Positions 34,701 to 47,643 are shown, counted from the stretch's first letter. The stretch: DNA of 64,000 bases from Microplitis mediator (GCF_029852145.1 NC_079974.1:20872082-20936081), one strand, 5' to 3'. The notes: generated by a model from the sequence alone, not told the origin. A program made the numbers and translations.

Positions 34701-36827
34701 GGGGTAAATTTTTTATGGTAAACGGCGCTAATGTATCGTGTGCTTGCTCAAGAAGTCCTCAAGGCTTTAGTCCGCACTGTCATATTGGCGATGGTTGTAT
34801 TGATATTATTCTAGTCCGACATACGTCATTATTTAATAATATAAGAATGTTGCTGAGATTAACCAGTAAAAATAAAACAGTTGTAAGTATTCATTTTTTT
34901 TTTTTTTATGAAAATTATTGGTGTGTTCGAGTGCTTACTCTGGGCGCGAAGCCGATTTATCGGAGTCGTAAATTGTTCAGTTGAACGGGATAAATTTTTG
35001 ATAAATTTGTTTTTAAAAACCGGATCGTTGTGACAAATAATTACTTACGGCCATTACATGAAAGTATGAACAGAAAATTTTATTCGTTGATAAATTTTAT
35101 TTGGTATCAATCGGCTCTGCTCCAAGCAGCCCAGAGTAAGCGGCCGAACACGACAATTTAAAAAATCTGCGTAATTTCAAAATTTATCGTGCAAAATTTT
35201 GCCCATTTTGGAGGCCAATAGCTCTCCTGCTAAGACTCCACGGCTTCCCTTAATTGCTATTGTCATTTTTCTATCGCAGGGGGTCGTAATAAACGCACTT
35301 GAGCAGTTGTCGCCCTATAACTTCATAATTTTATATTTTTTTCTAAGATTATGTGGTCGAAATCAGCATTTTGGTCCATTTTCGAGGCCTATAGTTCTCC
35401 GTCTGAGATTTTATGGCTTCCATTAATATAATTGCTATTATCATTTTCTACCATTTTTTTTTTGCAGAAATGTATATACTGTCGGTCTGTCCTTTTTTTG
35501 AGCTTGAGCTCAAAAATTTACCAATAATAATGTTCTCGAGCTCCCTGAGCTTGAAAACAGCGGGAAGTTTTTGGGCTGGCCCACAAGGTCAACCGATGTC
35601 CAGATTATTTTAATTATGATATTCAAAAAATTGACTCTCGGTGGATTTCGAAATTAGGCAGCCGTGGAAATTATCAATGAATATTCTCTAAAATTTTTAA
35701 TATAAATTATTATTACCAAGCAGTAATCAACCCGTGTAAAAAAATTATTGTTCATAATGAATTTAAATATAAATTCCATCTCGAAACTCAGATCGTGACA
35801 CAAATATGACTTTCATCATGAATTTGTATAAAGAACTTTAATCAGGTCAAAATTACGACAGTAAAATTCAAATCCAAGTCATCCGAAGTTCATTCACTAA
35901 ATTAATTTTACAATCGAAACTGATTTACGTAAATGAAGTACTTGGTAGAAGAAGTTTATTGGTAATTTCTGAATCGATAAATTTGACAAAAAGTTTAATT
36001 CAGTTAAAAATCAGTCAAGTTTCTATCGAAGTCATCCTAAGTCCAATTCAAAAACGTAATAAATTAATTTTATAATTGGTACCGATTTACTAGACGAAAA
36101 GTTGGAGTAAATTCAGGATAAAAGTCATATTTGTGTCACGTTCCCGATGAAAAAAGATTATATACAATTATATATAGACTATATATAAATTGGATAGAAA
36201 AAATGGCCTGATCCAATTGTATATAATTTGTATACAATTGTATAGAATTGTATACAAATTTTATACAATTCTATATAGAATTGTATATAATTTGTATAAA
36301 ATTGTATATAATAATATAGACTTGTATAGAATTGTATACAATTTTTATACAGTTGTATACAATTGGATCGGGCCATTTTTTGTATATAATTTTATACAAT
36401 TGTATAAAATCTTTTTTCATCGGGTTCTGAGTCTCGTCATGAAATTCATACCTAAATTCATTATGAACGAAAATTTTTTTTACACGGAAAATTTTTTCTA
36501 ATTTTAATTGTTGATGTTGATAATAAAAAAAACAATCATTTTATTAATTGGTTTGAAATTTCGATAAATTTATTAACAACTTATTTTTTTCAGTACGACT
36601 TACCATTCGTTGAAGTATATCGAGCACGTGAGTTCACATTCCGAGCTTCATCAACATCAACAAATGACGCAGTCGACACAAGCTCACAATTAAGTGTTTG
36701 GAATTGCGACGGCGAAGTGCTTCAACACTCGGACGTCAAGATACGGGTTCACTGCCAGTTACTGAAGGTTTTTACACGACGTATGCAAGAACCAATCGAA
36801 GAACCTAAATGTTTCTGTTTTCCATAA
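28758..36827 (+). CDS. CERK: Ceramide kinase
   Basis: CERK phosphorylates ceramide to ceramide-1-phosphate on internal membranes. Five exons, 28758-28878, 30757-30999, 32851-33044, 34157-34882 and 36594-36827, join in phase to 505 residues (human CERK is 537). An N-terminal PH-like region (about 1-120) leads into the diacylglycerol-kinase-type catalytic core: IIVFVNPFGGKKKGTKIWEK, VVCVGGDGTFAEVFNG with the nucleotide-binding GGDGT at 192-196, and VGVIPSGSTDTVAYSLHG. Further on are LGDVIRDSEKFRWMGPQRYD, the CERK-specific C-x3-C-x2-C (CTKNCGRC), NVSCACSRSPQGFSPHCHIGDG, and the terminal FVEVYRAREF and WNCDGEVLQHSDVKIRVHCQ. These separate it from sphingosine kinase. The start ATG has a downstream G and is the first in its exon. 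Introns are 1.0-1.9 kb and full of foldback elements. The large first introns make short alternative exons possible, but none was needed. Confidence 0.95.
29227..29506. repeat. Foldback element in CERK intron 1
   Basis: Left arm TTGTAGGAAATTTAATTTTC, followed by TATGATTTTTTTATACGATC and CCGTAATTCAAAA, is mirrored by the right arm ending GAAAATTAAATTTCCTATAA. The AATAAGACCAATATTTTC and TTTTTGAACAAAAGTTGTAG pieces pair at the ends. Confidence 0.6.
31014..31211. repeat. Family A foldback element in CERK intron 2
   Basis: ATGATCCTGAGGTTAGCGGAG to GTCGGCTAACTTCAGTATCAT. It starts only 14 bases past the splice donor. Confidence 0.8.
31387..31589. repeat. Family C foldback element in CERK intron 2
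   Basis: This is the best-preserved copy of this family: ATGAGCGTGAATGTAGCAGAC at the left and GTCTGCTACATTCACACTCG at the right. TAAATGGAGTAAATAATT is mirrored by AATTATTTACTCTATTTATT. Confidence 0.75.
31599..31799. repeat. Family A foldback element in CERK intron 2
   Basis: ACGATCGCGAAGTTAGCAGAC to GTCGGCTAACTTCAGTATCAT, ten bases from the family C copy to its left. Confidence 0.75.
32082..32253. repeat. Family A foldback element in CERK intron 2
   Basis: ATGATCCTGAAATTGACGGAC to GACGTCAGAACTTCAGTATCAT, somewhat shortened. Confidence 0.7.
33118..33345. repeat. Inverted-repeat element, CGGGAGT family, copy 1
   Basis: AATGCCCGAAAAAAATCGGGAGTAAATACGGA at the left is partly mirrored by TTTACTCCGTAAATTTTTTTGACAGTG at the right. 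GGAGTAAA/TTTACTCC motifs recur inside. The element at 56704-56966 has the same ends and body. Confidence 0.55.
33410..34074. repeat. Inverted-repeat element with GACCCGGGTC ends, in CERK intron 3
   Basis: GACCCGGGTCAAAAATAAAA followed by CTTGATTTAGA is mirrored by TCTAAATCAAG and TTTTATTTTTGACCCGG. Between them lie degenerate repeats of about 60-70 bp built from AAGTCGAATAAGTCTAAACC and CAATTTCGACTTGATTT. Confidence 0.75.
34921..35153. repeat. Foldback element in CERK intron 4
   Basis: GTGTTCGAGTGCTTACTCTGGG is mirrored by CCCAGAGTAAGCGGCCGAACAC, and inner arms GCCGATTTATCGG and CAATCGGCTC partly pair. It begins 38 bases after the splice donor at 34883. Confidence 0.7.
35732..36487. repeat. 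Inverted-repeat element with a second element nested inside, in CERK intron 4
   Basis: The outer ends CCGTGTAAAAAAATTATTGT, then TCATAATGAATTTAAAT and TCGAAACTCAGA, are mirrored by TCTGAGTC, ATTTAGG-like sequence and TTTTTTTTACACGG. Nested at 36143-36424 is a second palindrome that starts CCCGATGAAAAAAGATTATA and ends with the inverted TATAAAATCTTTTTTCATCGGG. Its body is a run of TATACAATTGTATA units. Confidence 0.7.
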
Positions 36828-39800
36828 TCATAAAAATCACAAAGAAAATGAGAAGTAAAATTATTTTACGCTGATTGAAGTGGGAGGGTCAAGTGCAATA
36901 ATTTAAATAAAATTTCTGTGAATCTTGCCATTGATATTAATATTTCAATGCGTATGCAAATGCGTAAACTCTATTACTAAAGGGTGCACATGTATATTTA
37001 TAGTTATATTTAATTTGTAATTTTTTTTTTTACCTTCGGTCCTTTGAACGCGTGATCGCTGAAATGTATTTATGCCCGCCTTAAATATAGAATAAGCTAT
37101 TTTTTTTACAATCTTATTTTAGTTTTTATTAAGCTCGTTTTTATTTTCTCAGCAATTTTCGAGTGAAAAAAAATATTTTCGTACTTAAATCTTTCCACTG
37201 TATATTATATTATATAATAGTAAAAAAAAAATTATTTAATAAAATAAAAATAGAATTGAGTATTTTTTAGATATATTTAGATTGCAGAAAAAATATATGA
37301 AACTTATGATAATTTATTCCGTTCGAAATGATGGCTGTTGAATTATGCAATTATACGGTTTTTTAAATTAAAATTTATGATGTAATGAGTAATTAATTGA
37401 TTAATTAATTAATTATTGGAGTAACTGTAAATAGTGAATTAAATATAAATATATGTGAGTAAAAATAATTGTTAAAGTTACATATCAAGACTATTTTGTA
37501 ACACTTGTGTATTGACCGCAAGTGAATGTCTTTTATTTTTTAATCTATTGATGTTTATATTTTTAAATGGAAGTTTTCTTGCCTCTACACATTTTATGTT
37601 GATATAATTAAGTGGAGGGAAATTTGAATGGAAGCTCATGAGTATTTTTAATAAATTTTCTGGTTAAGCGACGAGTTATTGTGATAAACAAACAAATAAA
37701 GATAAATGCATGTAAATGTATGTATATTATATAAATATATATATTGGAAAATGATGTATCGCATCGAATAGTATTGAGAAGCTTTTAATGAAGATGTGGA
37801 TAATATTTGAAATATTGCAGATGAAGATGAATTTCTTTCTATGTAAGATTATTTTGTGTATTTTAATAATACGATTTGAAAAATAAATTCTAGTGGTTAA
37901 ATTAATTTTTTGTATATTTTTCCTTTCAAAATTTCCATTAAATCATCGATTCTGAAGATTATGAAATTTTAGTGTAAAATTGAATTTTTTGAACTTTATT
38001 CAAAACTTCCCGCTAAAAAAATTGGAAATTTCTAAAAAGGGAAAGTTATTGGTTGGGTTCGATTTTTGGAAACTGAATTTTAAACAGATCTCGAGGTTTG
38101 GAGTTTCTGGGAAACTCCCGACTAATTGGAAGATGATGTCCAAGTGTATGTACGTACGTACTATAGAAATTCTACAGATTTTCTTAGATGGCGATCCACT
38201 ATAATCACGGCCTCGATTGAATTTTTGAGCCTTTTGGTGAGATCAGAAAAAAAAAAAATTGATATTTGAAATAATGAATAAGAAATTTACTACTTTCAAG
38301 TACGAAACTTGAAGCATTAACTGAGAATGTCAGAATAAATTGGGATAAATGAAGATGGGTGATGGATGAGGATAATCATGGATTTTCCTATCCATTTCCA
38401 CGATTATTCCTCGCTTTCCGACGTCGTAAATCGCAAATTGCAAATCTCAAATTCGACACCACCGTCCATCTTACGGCATTAAGTCTTTTGGAAGAACGCT
38501 AGCACATATAAAAGAATGACAAAAAATTTTCCTCTTAGCACCGAGCCCTGAGTCTAAATTTTCCATAGGATTTGTATAAATTTTCTTAGACGGCGATCCT
38601 GCCCAAAACTACAACCTCTATCGAATTAATGCGACTTTCAAAACATCAAACAAGTCTTTTGGAAGAATGCTAGCATATGAAAAATTTTTTTTAGTATAAG
38701 CCAGTGAGTCCCGATTTTCTATCCTGGCCAAAACTACGGCTTCTACCGAATTTTAGAAAATGAAAGCAAAATAATCAGATTTTGAACATTCAAAAAATTA
38801 AATAACAGCGGATCTACAATTAGGTATCATATAGGGGATGGAGGGGCAAGAAGGGGTAGGGTAGGCAAAACAGGGTACTCCCAAAATTTGATAAAAAAAA
38901 ATTTTATATTTTAAATGGTTTTTAAACATTCCACAATCACTTCTGTAATTATAAATAAGCGTTACTTTGAATTTTTTTTGATAAACTTTTTCAAAAATCA
39001 ATTGTCAGTTGAAAAATATTAATGACGTTTGTTTTATGATGAAAATTATTAAAAATATTTTTTCTTCTTTTGTATCCAATAAACATGTAAAATATAATTT
39101 TTCTTCATGTAAATTACTTACAAAAAAATTAAACTTAATCAAATTCGTTTAAAATCCAGAAATTTTTTTTTTACCTTTTTTAGGGGGTACCCCACTTTGC
39201 CCGCAGAAATGAAAAATTTTTTTTTTCCACGAGAACTGAAAATTTCTTCTATTTACTTTGAATATCATTAAAAAAAAAAGATTTAGCGTATTTGAGTCCT
39301 CGAAAACTTGATATTTCCTTAAGTACCCCCTTTTGCCCCTCCCTCCCCGATGTTATATTTTCTATATATTTTATTTTGTCGACACAGAAATGGCTCCAGA
39401 AAAAAAATAAAACAGTAGTAAAAGTCATATGAAGGATAAATAAAAAAGTAACCATAAAACATATATGTATTAAGAGTTTTTAATAATCAATATTGTCGGA
39501 TATATAATACATATTAATATATAATTGAGTCAGTATGGACACAACGGTATAATTGACTCGGCAAAGGTGACAAGTTAATAATCTCCTGCACCGGCAATCT
39601 AATCGTTTATCATTAATATTAATCATCTTATCACTTATCATTACCATCATAATCATTATTAATAATAATTTCAGTAATATCAATACCAATGTAATAATAA
39701 TCATAATAATAATCTCTTCCAACTGGAATAATCATCAAATTACAAATGATAAATTCCAACATTTAAGAGATTCATCTATTGAGGCGACTATCACGTTTGC

Positions 39801-41258
39801 AAATCTCATATCGCTCACGCTAATTAATAACATTCAATTTTATCATATATATTATCATACTTATAATTCCATTCAAATTACAAGTATTTATTTTCCCTCC
39901 ACCACTATCACCACCTCGTTGAATTTATTATTTTTTTATTTTTCCATCTACTGCCGCTCAATTTGCAGCCCTTACTATTTAGTCTAATCCCTGATATATA
40001 ACAACTGCGTTCACAATCGTAAAAAAAAAGTAACAAATTATCATTGATCGTGAGACGAAAAATCCACAATTATTAAATGGTGTCACGACTAAGACTTCAC
40101 CATAATAATTATCGTTTATTTAAATAAATAAATTAAACGCTACTGCTATTTCACTTAAAAAATTTATCGTTATTTTTCATACGGATTTTTAAATTTTAAA
40201 TCAATAAATCTCTCCCGCATTTTCTACTTTGTACACTTGCACTACACATCCGCTAATTTGCTCAATAAATATTCGATAAATATATATATCATATTTTTTT
40301 TTTTTTATTTTTTCGTTTTTATTTTTTTTAAATTTAATAAATATATTTATATATATATTTATATAAGTATATATTTTTTATAGTATTGCCGTATAATCGA
40401 TAATTGCACTATCATCGTACATCATTATTATTATTGTTTATTAATTCAAAAAAATTTATTGTTCGTTTTTCTAAACTCCAGTCAACTTTCTCGACATAAA
40501 ATTAATTATTTTTTGTATTTTTGTATAGATTAATTAACAATTCTACATTCATTAGCCCGCGCATACAATAACCATAATAATGTTTACAAATTGGCCCAGC
40601 TTTCCCCCGCTAATTTATTAATTTATTAATAATTAATTGAGCTATATGTCTCTCGCAGCTTCAAAAGCTCTAAGATATATCGCATTTATATTTAATTTTT
40701 TTTTTACACTATCAACCTTTTTGTTGCCTCGTCTTAATTAATCATCAATAATAAATTAATTATTTATTTATTAAATATCAGTCATATTTAAGCAAAGTAC
40801 TTGAATTTATATATTTATTTAGCCAAGTACTTTGTAGATTTTATTTTGAATTTATTTTTTTTATTAATGCACTTTTGGTTCAAGGCAGCTCGAGACGATG
40901 TACGAGGCTCCGGGTAACCCGATTAATTATTTATTTATTTGCATTTTAACTGCAATACTTACGTCCTATCTCACTATTTAGTTACTTTTAATTTAAACAT
41001 TCAAAAGTTTTATATTTCAAGTTCCCACTGCAAATTATCGCTAACAAAAATACTTTTTTTTTCTACTTTAATATTTTGATCTTAGTCTTCTAAGCGCTAC
41101 CCTGAGAAAAATTTTAGGAAGAAAATTCTACAGGCTCTTAATTATTATTTATTATATTTTTTTTTTATTAATGAGCCACTTTTTTGTACATCCAAATTTT
41201 TTTTTATATCAAATAGCTTAATATTAAGCGACAACCATATGATTCGACTTAAAAATAA
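36828..41258. other. Gene-free stretch downstream of CERK
   Basis: This starts with the CERK 3'UTR. No exon with coding character was seen on either strand. The 38000-38770 part has weak internal duplication around TCTTTTGGAAGAA(C/T)GCTAGCA (38487 and 38653). The 39480-40760 part is low-complexity AT/ATT-rich. Confidence 0.5.
38826..39355. repeat. Inverted-repeat element with AGGGGATGGAGGGGCAAG ends
   Basis: ATATAGGGGATGGAGGGGCA at the left is mirrored by TGCCCCTCCCTCCCCGATGT at the right, and GGGTACTCCCAAA by TAAGTACCCCC. GGGGCAAAACAGGG-like purine tracts recur inside. A fragment of the right end lies at 15641. Confidence 0.65.
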
Positions 41259-42514
41259 CCCTGGCGGATCTTAATCACGGTAATTTACCGTATTTTACTT
41301 AATTAACCGTAAAATTCGGTATTTATACAGCAAACTTACCGCAATTTAGAAAACGCGCGGGAATTTACGGTATTTTGCGGTAAAAAATATGACAGTTTAC
41401 CGTAAGTTGCGGCATTTGTACCGTAAATACTGCATATGTTTTTTATTTCTACAGTTTTTACAGTGCAATGCTTCACTTTACGGTAAAATACCGCAGACTT
41501 GCCGTAATTTTACGGTAAATTAGTTCTCTTATAGCCCTTATTAACAGAAACCCTAGTAAATCTAAATTACGGTAATTACCGTAATTTGCGGTATTCAGCA
41601 TACTTACCGCAATTTACGGTAAAATGCCGTAATTGACCGTAAATTGCAGCAAATTACAGTAAGCTACCGCAAACTACGGTAAATTATGGTAAATTACCGT
41701 ACTTTACTGTAAATTTCAGCAATTTACCGTAATTTGCGGCATTTGTACCGTAAATACTGCATATTTTTTTATTTCTACAGTTTTTACAGTGCAATGCTTT
41801 ACTTTACGGTAAAATACCGCAGGCTTGCCGTAATTTTACGGAAAGTTACAGTTCTATTATAGCCCTTATTAACAGAAACTCTAGTGGCTCTAAATTACGG
41901 TAATTACCGTAATTTGCGGTATCCAGTATAATTACCGCAAGTTACGGTAAAATGCCGTAATTAACCGTAAATTGCAACAAATTACAGTAAGTTTCCGCAA
42001 ACTACGGTAAATTACAGTTCTCTTATAGCCTTCATTAACAGAAACCCTAGTGGATCTAAATTACGGTAACTACAGTAATTTGCGGTATCCAACAAAATTA
42101 CCGCAATTTACGGTAAAATTCCGTAATTGACCGTAAATTGCAGCAAATTACAGTTAGTTACCGCAAATTACGGTAAACTATGGAAAATTACCGTATTTTA
42201 CCGTAAATTGCGGCAATTCTGCTGGATATAGTAAATCACGGTAATTACCGCAATTTACCGTAATTTGGATCCGCTAGGGAACAATTTAAATCGATTTAAA
42301 AAAATTTTTAAACACTTTTTAATGCTTCTGGATACTTTGAATACTTTTGAATCGCCCTTCTTATGGACATTTAACATTGCTAATCATTTTGAATCGTTTC
42401 TCTTAATCAGGGTGCAAATTTACGGTAAAAATACCGCAGTTATGACGTAAAATACCGTAATTCTTCCGGCTACGGTAAATTACGGTAATTTACCGAAATT
42501 CAAATCCGCCAGGG
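41259..42514. repeat. 1.26-kb element built of TTACGGTAA palindromes, CCCTGGCGG ends
   Basis: Perfectly inverted CCCTGGCGGAT / ATCCGCCAGGG termini bound a body almost wholly made of AATTTACGGTAATTACCG-type palindromes. A longer unit containing TATAGCCCTTATTAACAGAA recurs at about 41531, 41860 and, modified, 42025. A near-terminal sequence GGATCCGCTAGGGAA at 42266 looks like an internal copy of the end. Confidence 0.8.
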
Positions 42515-43552
42515 AATAGCACTATAAAAATCTAGCAAAAGTTTACTATTTTTATTTTTTTTTTTTTTATTATTTATTTTTTCTTTTTTTTTTTAATTTA
42601 TTAAATATAACGAATCAACGGTACGCTGTCCCGGGCCACCCTGTTTTAAATGTGTGACAAAGAATGACGAGTGCATTTACCTCACATCTATTTATTATTA
42701 TTATTATTATTAATATAAATATTATTATTAGTATTATTATTTAAATAACAACGCATGTGTCATAAGGTCGTAAGTATCAAAAATACGATTTTGATATCAA
42801 AAGATCCCATCTTCAAAATTTTTTATATTATAAAATAAAATATAATATATATAAATAAAATATTAAAAATTTATTGAAACAATCGAATTGAAATTCAAAT
42901 AAATTAAATTCGATAAAATAATTGTAATTAAAATTTAATTTTTTTTTTACGCTATCCTAATTGTGGCTCGCTTATATCACTAATTACCTAAGCATATTTT
43001 TAATGAACCTTTTGTTAACCATCACAATCGTAATTTCGGAGTTTACAATCACATGTAAATTCGAAAGTATTTATTTATTTATTTAATTATTATTTTTTTT
43101 ATAAACTACTTATTTAACTTTCGTTGATTATTGCTTGTATATTATTATTATTATTCGCTACTTTTACCCTCCTTGTGCGTCACTTACGTATTATCTCACT
43201 GCCTTTTTTTAAATTTATTAATTAATAGACAATATATATTTACAATAATTCTTATAAATAAACGACAAAAGCAACGTATAAGCCACCTGCAAAAAAGGCA
43301 TTCTGTTTAATTTTTATTTTAAGTAGTATGGCAACAAGCATTTTTTTATTTTTTAGATTAGCTGAGTTAATTCATCTTTTATTGAAGTAGTATTTTTTCA
43401 TTTTTTAATAATTAACGAAAAAGTTGTTAATATAATAAGACTTCATGATTAAATATCCTTCGTAATAATATATGATGTAGAAACTTTATTTTCTCAATTA
43501 TTAATTGCAGTGGAACAAAAAAAAAGGAAGAAATAGTTTAAATATATATTTT

Positions 43553-44310
43553 GATCTATTTTGTTTGATTTTATAGATCAATATCCATTTCAATAGATCT
43601 ATATATGTGCAAAAATCATTTTTGGAATTTATAGATCATTATTGATCTCTATAGATCCAAGTAAATCTATGTAGATCCATATTGATCACCATAGATCTAA
43701 TTTTCCTCGATTTTGTAGATAAATGTGTATTTATATAGATTTATATAGATCTGGAAGTATATTAATTTATTTTAAGATCTATGTAGATCCTTATTGATCT
43801 TCATAGATTTCTTCAGTTGTAAAAAATTAATTAATGCATAAATCTGTAGATCTTTGGATAGATCAAAAAGATGATATATATAGATCTAATTTGTTCAATT
43901 TTGTAGATCAATATGTAACTACATAGATGTATAGAGATCTACAAATATATCACTTTATTTTAAGATCTATATAGATCCTTATTGATCTCCATCGATTTCT
44001 TCCGTTGTAAAAAATTAATTAATAGATAAATCTGTAGATCTTTGGATAGATCAAAAAGATGATATACATTGATCCATATAGATCTAATTTGTTCAATTTT
44101 GTCGATCAATATGCAACTACATAGATTTGTATAGTTCTACAAATATAGATCATATATCGATCATCATTCCTCTATAGATCTCTTTAGTTCTAAAAGATTA
44201 ATTTATGTATAAATCTTTGTAGATCTATGGATAGCTCTCTATTGTTGATTAACAATGATCTATATAAATCTAGATTTTTGAATTTTATAAATCTACATAT
44301 ATTTGAACTA
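43553..44310. repeat. Tandem repeat rich in TAGATCTATA, about 187-bp period
   Basis: The unit start TTGTAAAAAATTAATTAAT recurs near 43817 and 44004, with a weaker copy near 44197. Each unit contains many AGATC/GATCT motifs in both orientations, e.g. ATAGATCTATATAGATC. The flanks are a degenerate form of the same. Confidence 0.75.
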
Positions 44311-44413
44311 TTCTTCAAAAAATTCAAATTATACTAAAATTGTTCCTGTAATTAATGCAATTTATGTTAGATTTGAATTTACTGAAATTCCAACAAATAT
44401 TTAAATAGTCTGT

Positions 44414-44570
44414 TATAGTCGACCCCACACGAGTGTACCTCGGGCATCATCAGGTTTTCACCTCCACTCTAATAAAATAGGGTTTTGTAAATAAGCAAGC
44501 GCGTGCGCTTTTCATAATTTATTTGAGAGAAGTGAAAACCTGAAGTAAATTCTCGGGTCGGGTCAACTAT
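44414..44570. repeat. Small palindromic MITE
   Basis: TATAGTCGACCCCACACGAG is mirrored by CTCGGGTCGGGTCAACTAT, and inner arms CATCAGGTTTTCAC and GTGAAAACCTGA pair. A central GCGCGTGCGC forms the turn. Confidence 0.75.
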
Positions 44571-47520
44571 AATTACAATTTTAACATCCATCTTGCGAAG
44601 TTATGCAATAGATTTATATAAATAAAAGTTTCATAACCTGAAATAAACGCGTACAGATAAAACAGCTAAAATGGATGCCGCGGCCATTTTGTATTGAATT
44701 CCATGAGAGAAATTTTACATAGAAGACAAGAGATGTACAAAAATTAGGATATTTAGTCATGTAACAAAATAGTGTATAACAAGAGGTTTAATTTTAAAAA
44801 TAATTAGTTATAATTAATAATTGGTGGTGGTAATTAGTGGTGGTAGTAGTAGTCGTGACAAAGGTAGTATTATAACAATAAATAATTTAAAAAGTTTTAG
44901 TTTAAATGTTACAATAGAGCGTTATTGTTATTATTCACTCACAAAATTGGCATTTGTATCGAAATAGTTGAGCCGTTTTTTTTTTTATTTATTTTCTATG
45001 TTAGATTTTAAATTAATTATAATTAATAATTAATTATTTATTAATTATTAGTATAAATTTTCAGCGTATTTTTAATTATTACGTATTCTCACTCATTTGT
45101 GCGATTAATTGCGATTGATCGGGTGCGAATTTAAAAAGCGGGACTGGGATTTAAATAAAAAATATTTTAAATGAGAATCGATTTTCAGAAGGGTTTTATC
45201 CTTTCTTGATATTTCTTTAATTATTTTTAACAATTGCTAAAATTAATCTTTTTCGATGTAAACAAACCAAACTATTGTATAGTAAATCTAGTTAAGCCAT
45301 ATACAGAATACAATAATAATAGTAGTAATAATTAATTGTAATTGTAATTATAATTATAATTATAATAATATAACTTAAGTACAAGTTTTAAATTTTTATC
45401 ATAAATAAAAACGAAATTTTTAACCAAAATTTCGTCAAGAGTAACTTTTTTTTTTACAAAAAGTAACAATAAAATAATAAATTAATTGGGGAGGGTTAAT
45501 TTTGACTGCACCCTCATAATCTTATCTAAAAAAACTGTTTTTTTTTACTAATTAATCAACTAATTAATAACAATAAAGTAACAAGCTCAAGTCTTAATTA
45601 ATTAAATAAAATATTTAAAATATCGTCGTTTATTTTAACTTCTGATCGCCTACGAAAGCACATAAATTTCACTGCAGTACATACTTTATATTTATTTACT
45701 TCTCTTAGGGATAAGCGAATAATTTAAATTTTCCCGCCAATTATTTTTTGTAAAATCCAGGGATTCAAAATTCCATTTATTTTTTTACTGTCAGTAAATT
45801 TCCGAATTTTTAGTCAAATTATTTTAGTTTTTTTAGAATTTTCGATTTTTATAAAAAAAAATCCTGAAATTTGATTTAAAGTAAAAATTTACTAAAGTCT
45901 TACAAAAAAACAATATAATAATATATGAGATGGCAACAATTATATTTTTGTATAAAAATAACTAAAGAGGTCTTGCCTCTGCGTTATAAAAAATTCAATT
46001 TAATTTTTCCTAAAATTACTTTACACCAAATTTCCGTTTCGAAAATTCTTAAGAATCGCGGATCCCCAAAATTCAAAATTAAATTTTCTCTCACGCATTA
46101 CTAATATATTTTACAAGAGCCAATAAGCGTAATGTATACGAGCTCAAAGCTCATTTATAAAAAAAGAAATTCCATAAACAATTTTTTTTTTTTTTCAATT
46201 TTTACTTTATAATTTCAGCTCTAAGATCTTAAGCGCAACGTTCGTTCGCGATCACTATTGCTATCATTAATAATTAATAAATAAATTAATCAATATAATA
46301 ATAATTATTGTTAATTAATATCATTACCAGTAGACAAATTATTTATTTAATCCGCTCTTTTCACTCACACTAAAAATTCACTCGCCCAATTTTCACTCAT
46401 CTGATAACTATAAATATTACTTTGTTTTTCTTATTTATCAATTAATTAATAATATAATTAATGTGTATTTTTTTTAAATTTTAATATTTTTTTTTCTAAC
46501 TAGCAGCCTCGAGTGACTAGTACGCACTAGTCAATTACTAGTGTTAAGCACTAGTCTGAGCAATAGGCAATAAACCGTAATAAACAATTACAATAATTAA
46601 TTAATTAATATATTTATATAAATATTAATCATTTATTTATATATTCATTCATTATTTTAAATAATCAACATGATATCAAATATCACGCGACTCTAATTTT
46701 ATTATTTGTTCACACTATCGTTGTCCAAGTATATTTAAATACCCACAGAAAAAAAAAATAAAAAAAAAATATTAATGTTAGTCTCTCATCGCTACCGCAT
46801 TAAATAACACCAGTAATTGCTTTTATTTATCATTTTTTTTGTTTTTTTTTTATTATTATTTTTTTGACTTTTTTTATTACAAACTACACAATCAGTTTAT
46901 TTTTTATTTTAATTTATTTACTAGTAAGAACTATATATCAGCTTTCCGTCCCCCATTTTTATTTTATTATTATTATTATTATTAATATTAATATTATTTT
47001 TTGAGGCCATCTAATGTATAACAAACGCTTAATTATTTAAAGGCAATAATTCATCTCAACTACTCTTTCGTCATTAATAAATTTTTTTTTTTTACTTTTT
47101 TAATTTTTTAATTTACGTTTATATTTTTGTAAGTGCGTGTATGCTCGGATATTACGTCCAACACGCCCGGGAAGCACATGGCGCGGATAACTTTTTTTTA
47201 TTTGGAAGACCTACGACTAGTGGCAGAGGGTTACCTTATCAAAGGATTTTTTAAAAAATTATTATTAATCTAGACGATTTATTTTTACTTTTTAATTTAC
47301 TAATCAATTAAGAATTTCAATTAATTAATTAATAAATTAATTTATGAAAAAACAATTAGGAGACGAAAATAAATAGGGAAGAAAGTTGAGCATTGGAGTG
47401 CCGGTTGGCTTTTTTTTTTTTTTTTTTAAATTGAATTTCTTAAGAGACTCGCATGAAAAAAGTTACGAGTGATGAACTTAATGTTGTTGGTTCTTCGTAC
47501 GCGCAACGATTTTCTAAAGG

Positions 47521-47602
47521 TCACGGAGGTGATTTAGCTCTTTCTTTATCTTGCATTTGTTGTTGTTGCTGCTGCTGTTGTTGCTGCTGTTGTTGCTGTT
47601 GT

Positions 47603-47643
<41 letters not shown>

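Larger units (their letters stand above)
42515..47520. other. Gene-free AT-rich stretch; probable long 3' region of the polyglutamine gene
   Basis: There is no coding signal. It contains ATT microsatellite tracts (42690-42745, 46960-47000), the AGATC tandem repeats and a small MITE, listed separately. The part adjoining 47520 must include the 3'UTR of the minus-strand polyglutamine gene, but its polyadenylation site cannot be fixed. Confidence 0.45.

Noticed and set aside
36190..36501. ORF with repeated IQLYRIVYNFY peptide
   Set aside because: It is a translation of the TATACAATTGTATA repeat inside a foldback element, open in both directions because the repeat is palindromic.
41259..42514. 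CRISPR-like array
   Set aside because: The short repeats are palindromic, irregularly spaced and not separated by unique spacers. The region is in an intron-bearing eukaryotic genome and has transposon-like ends.
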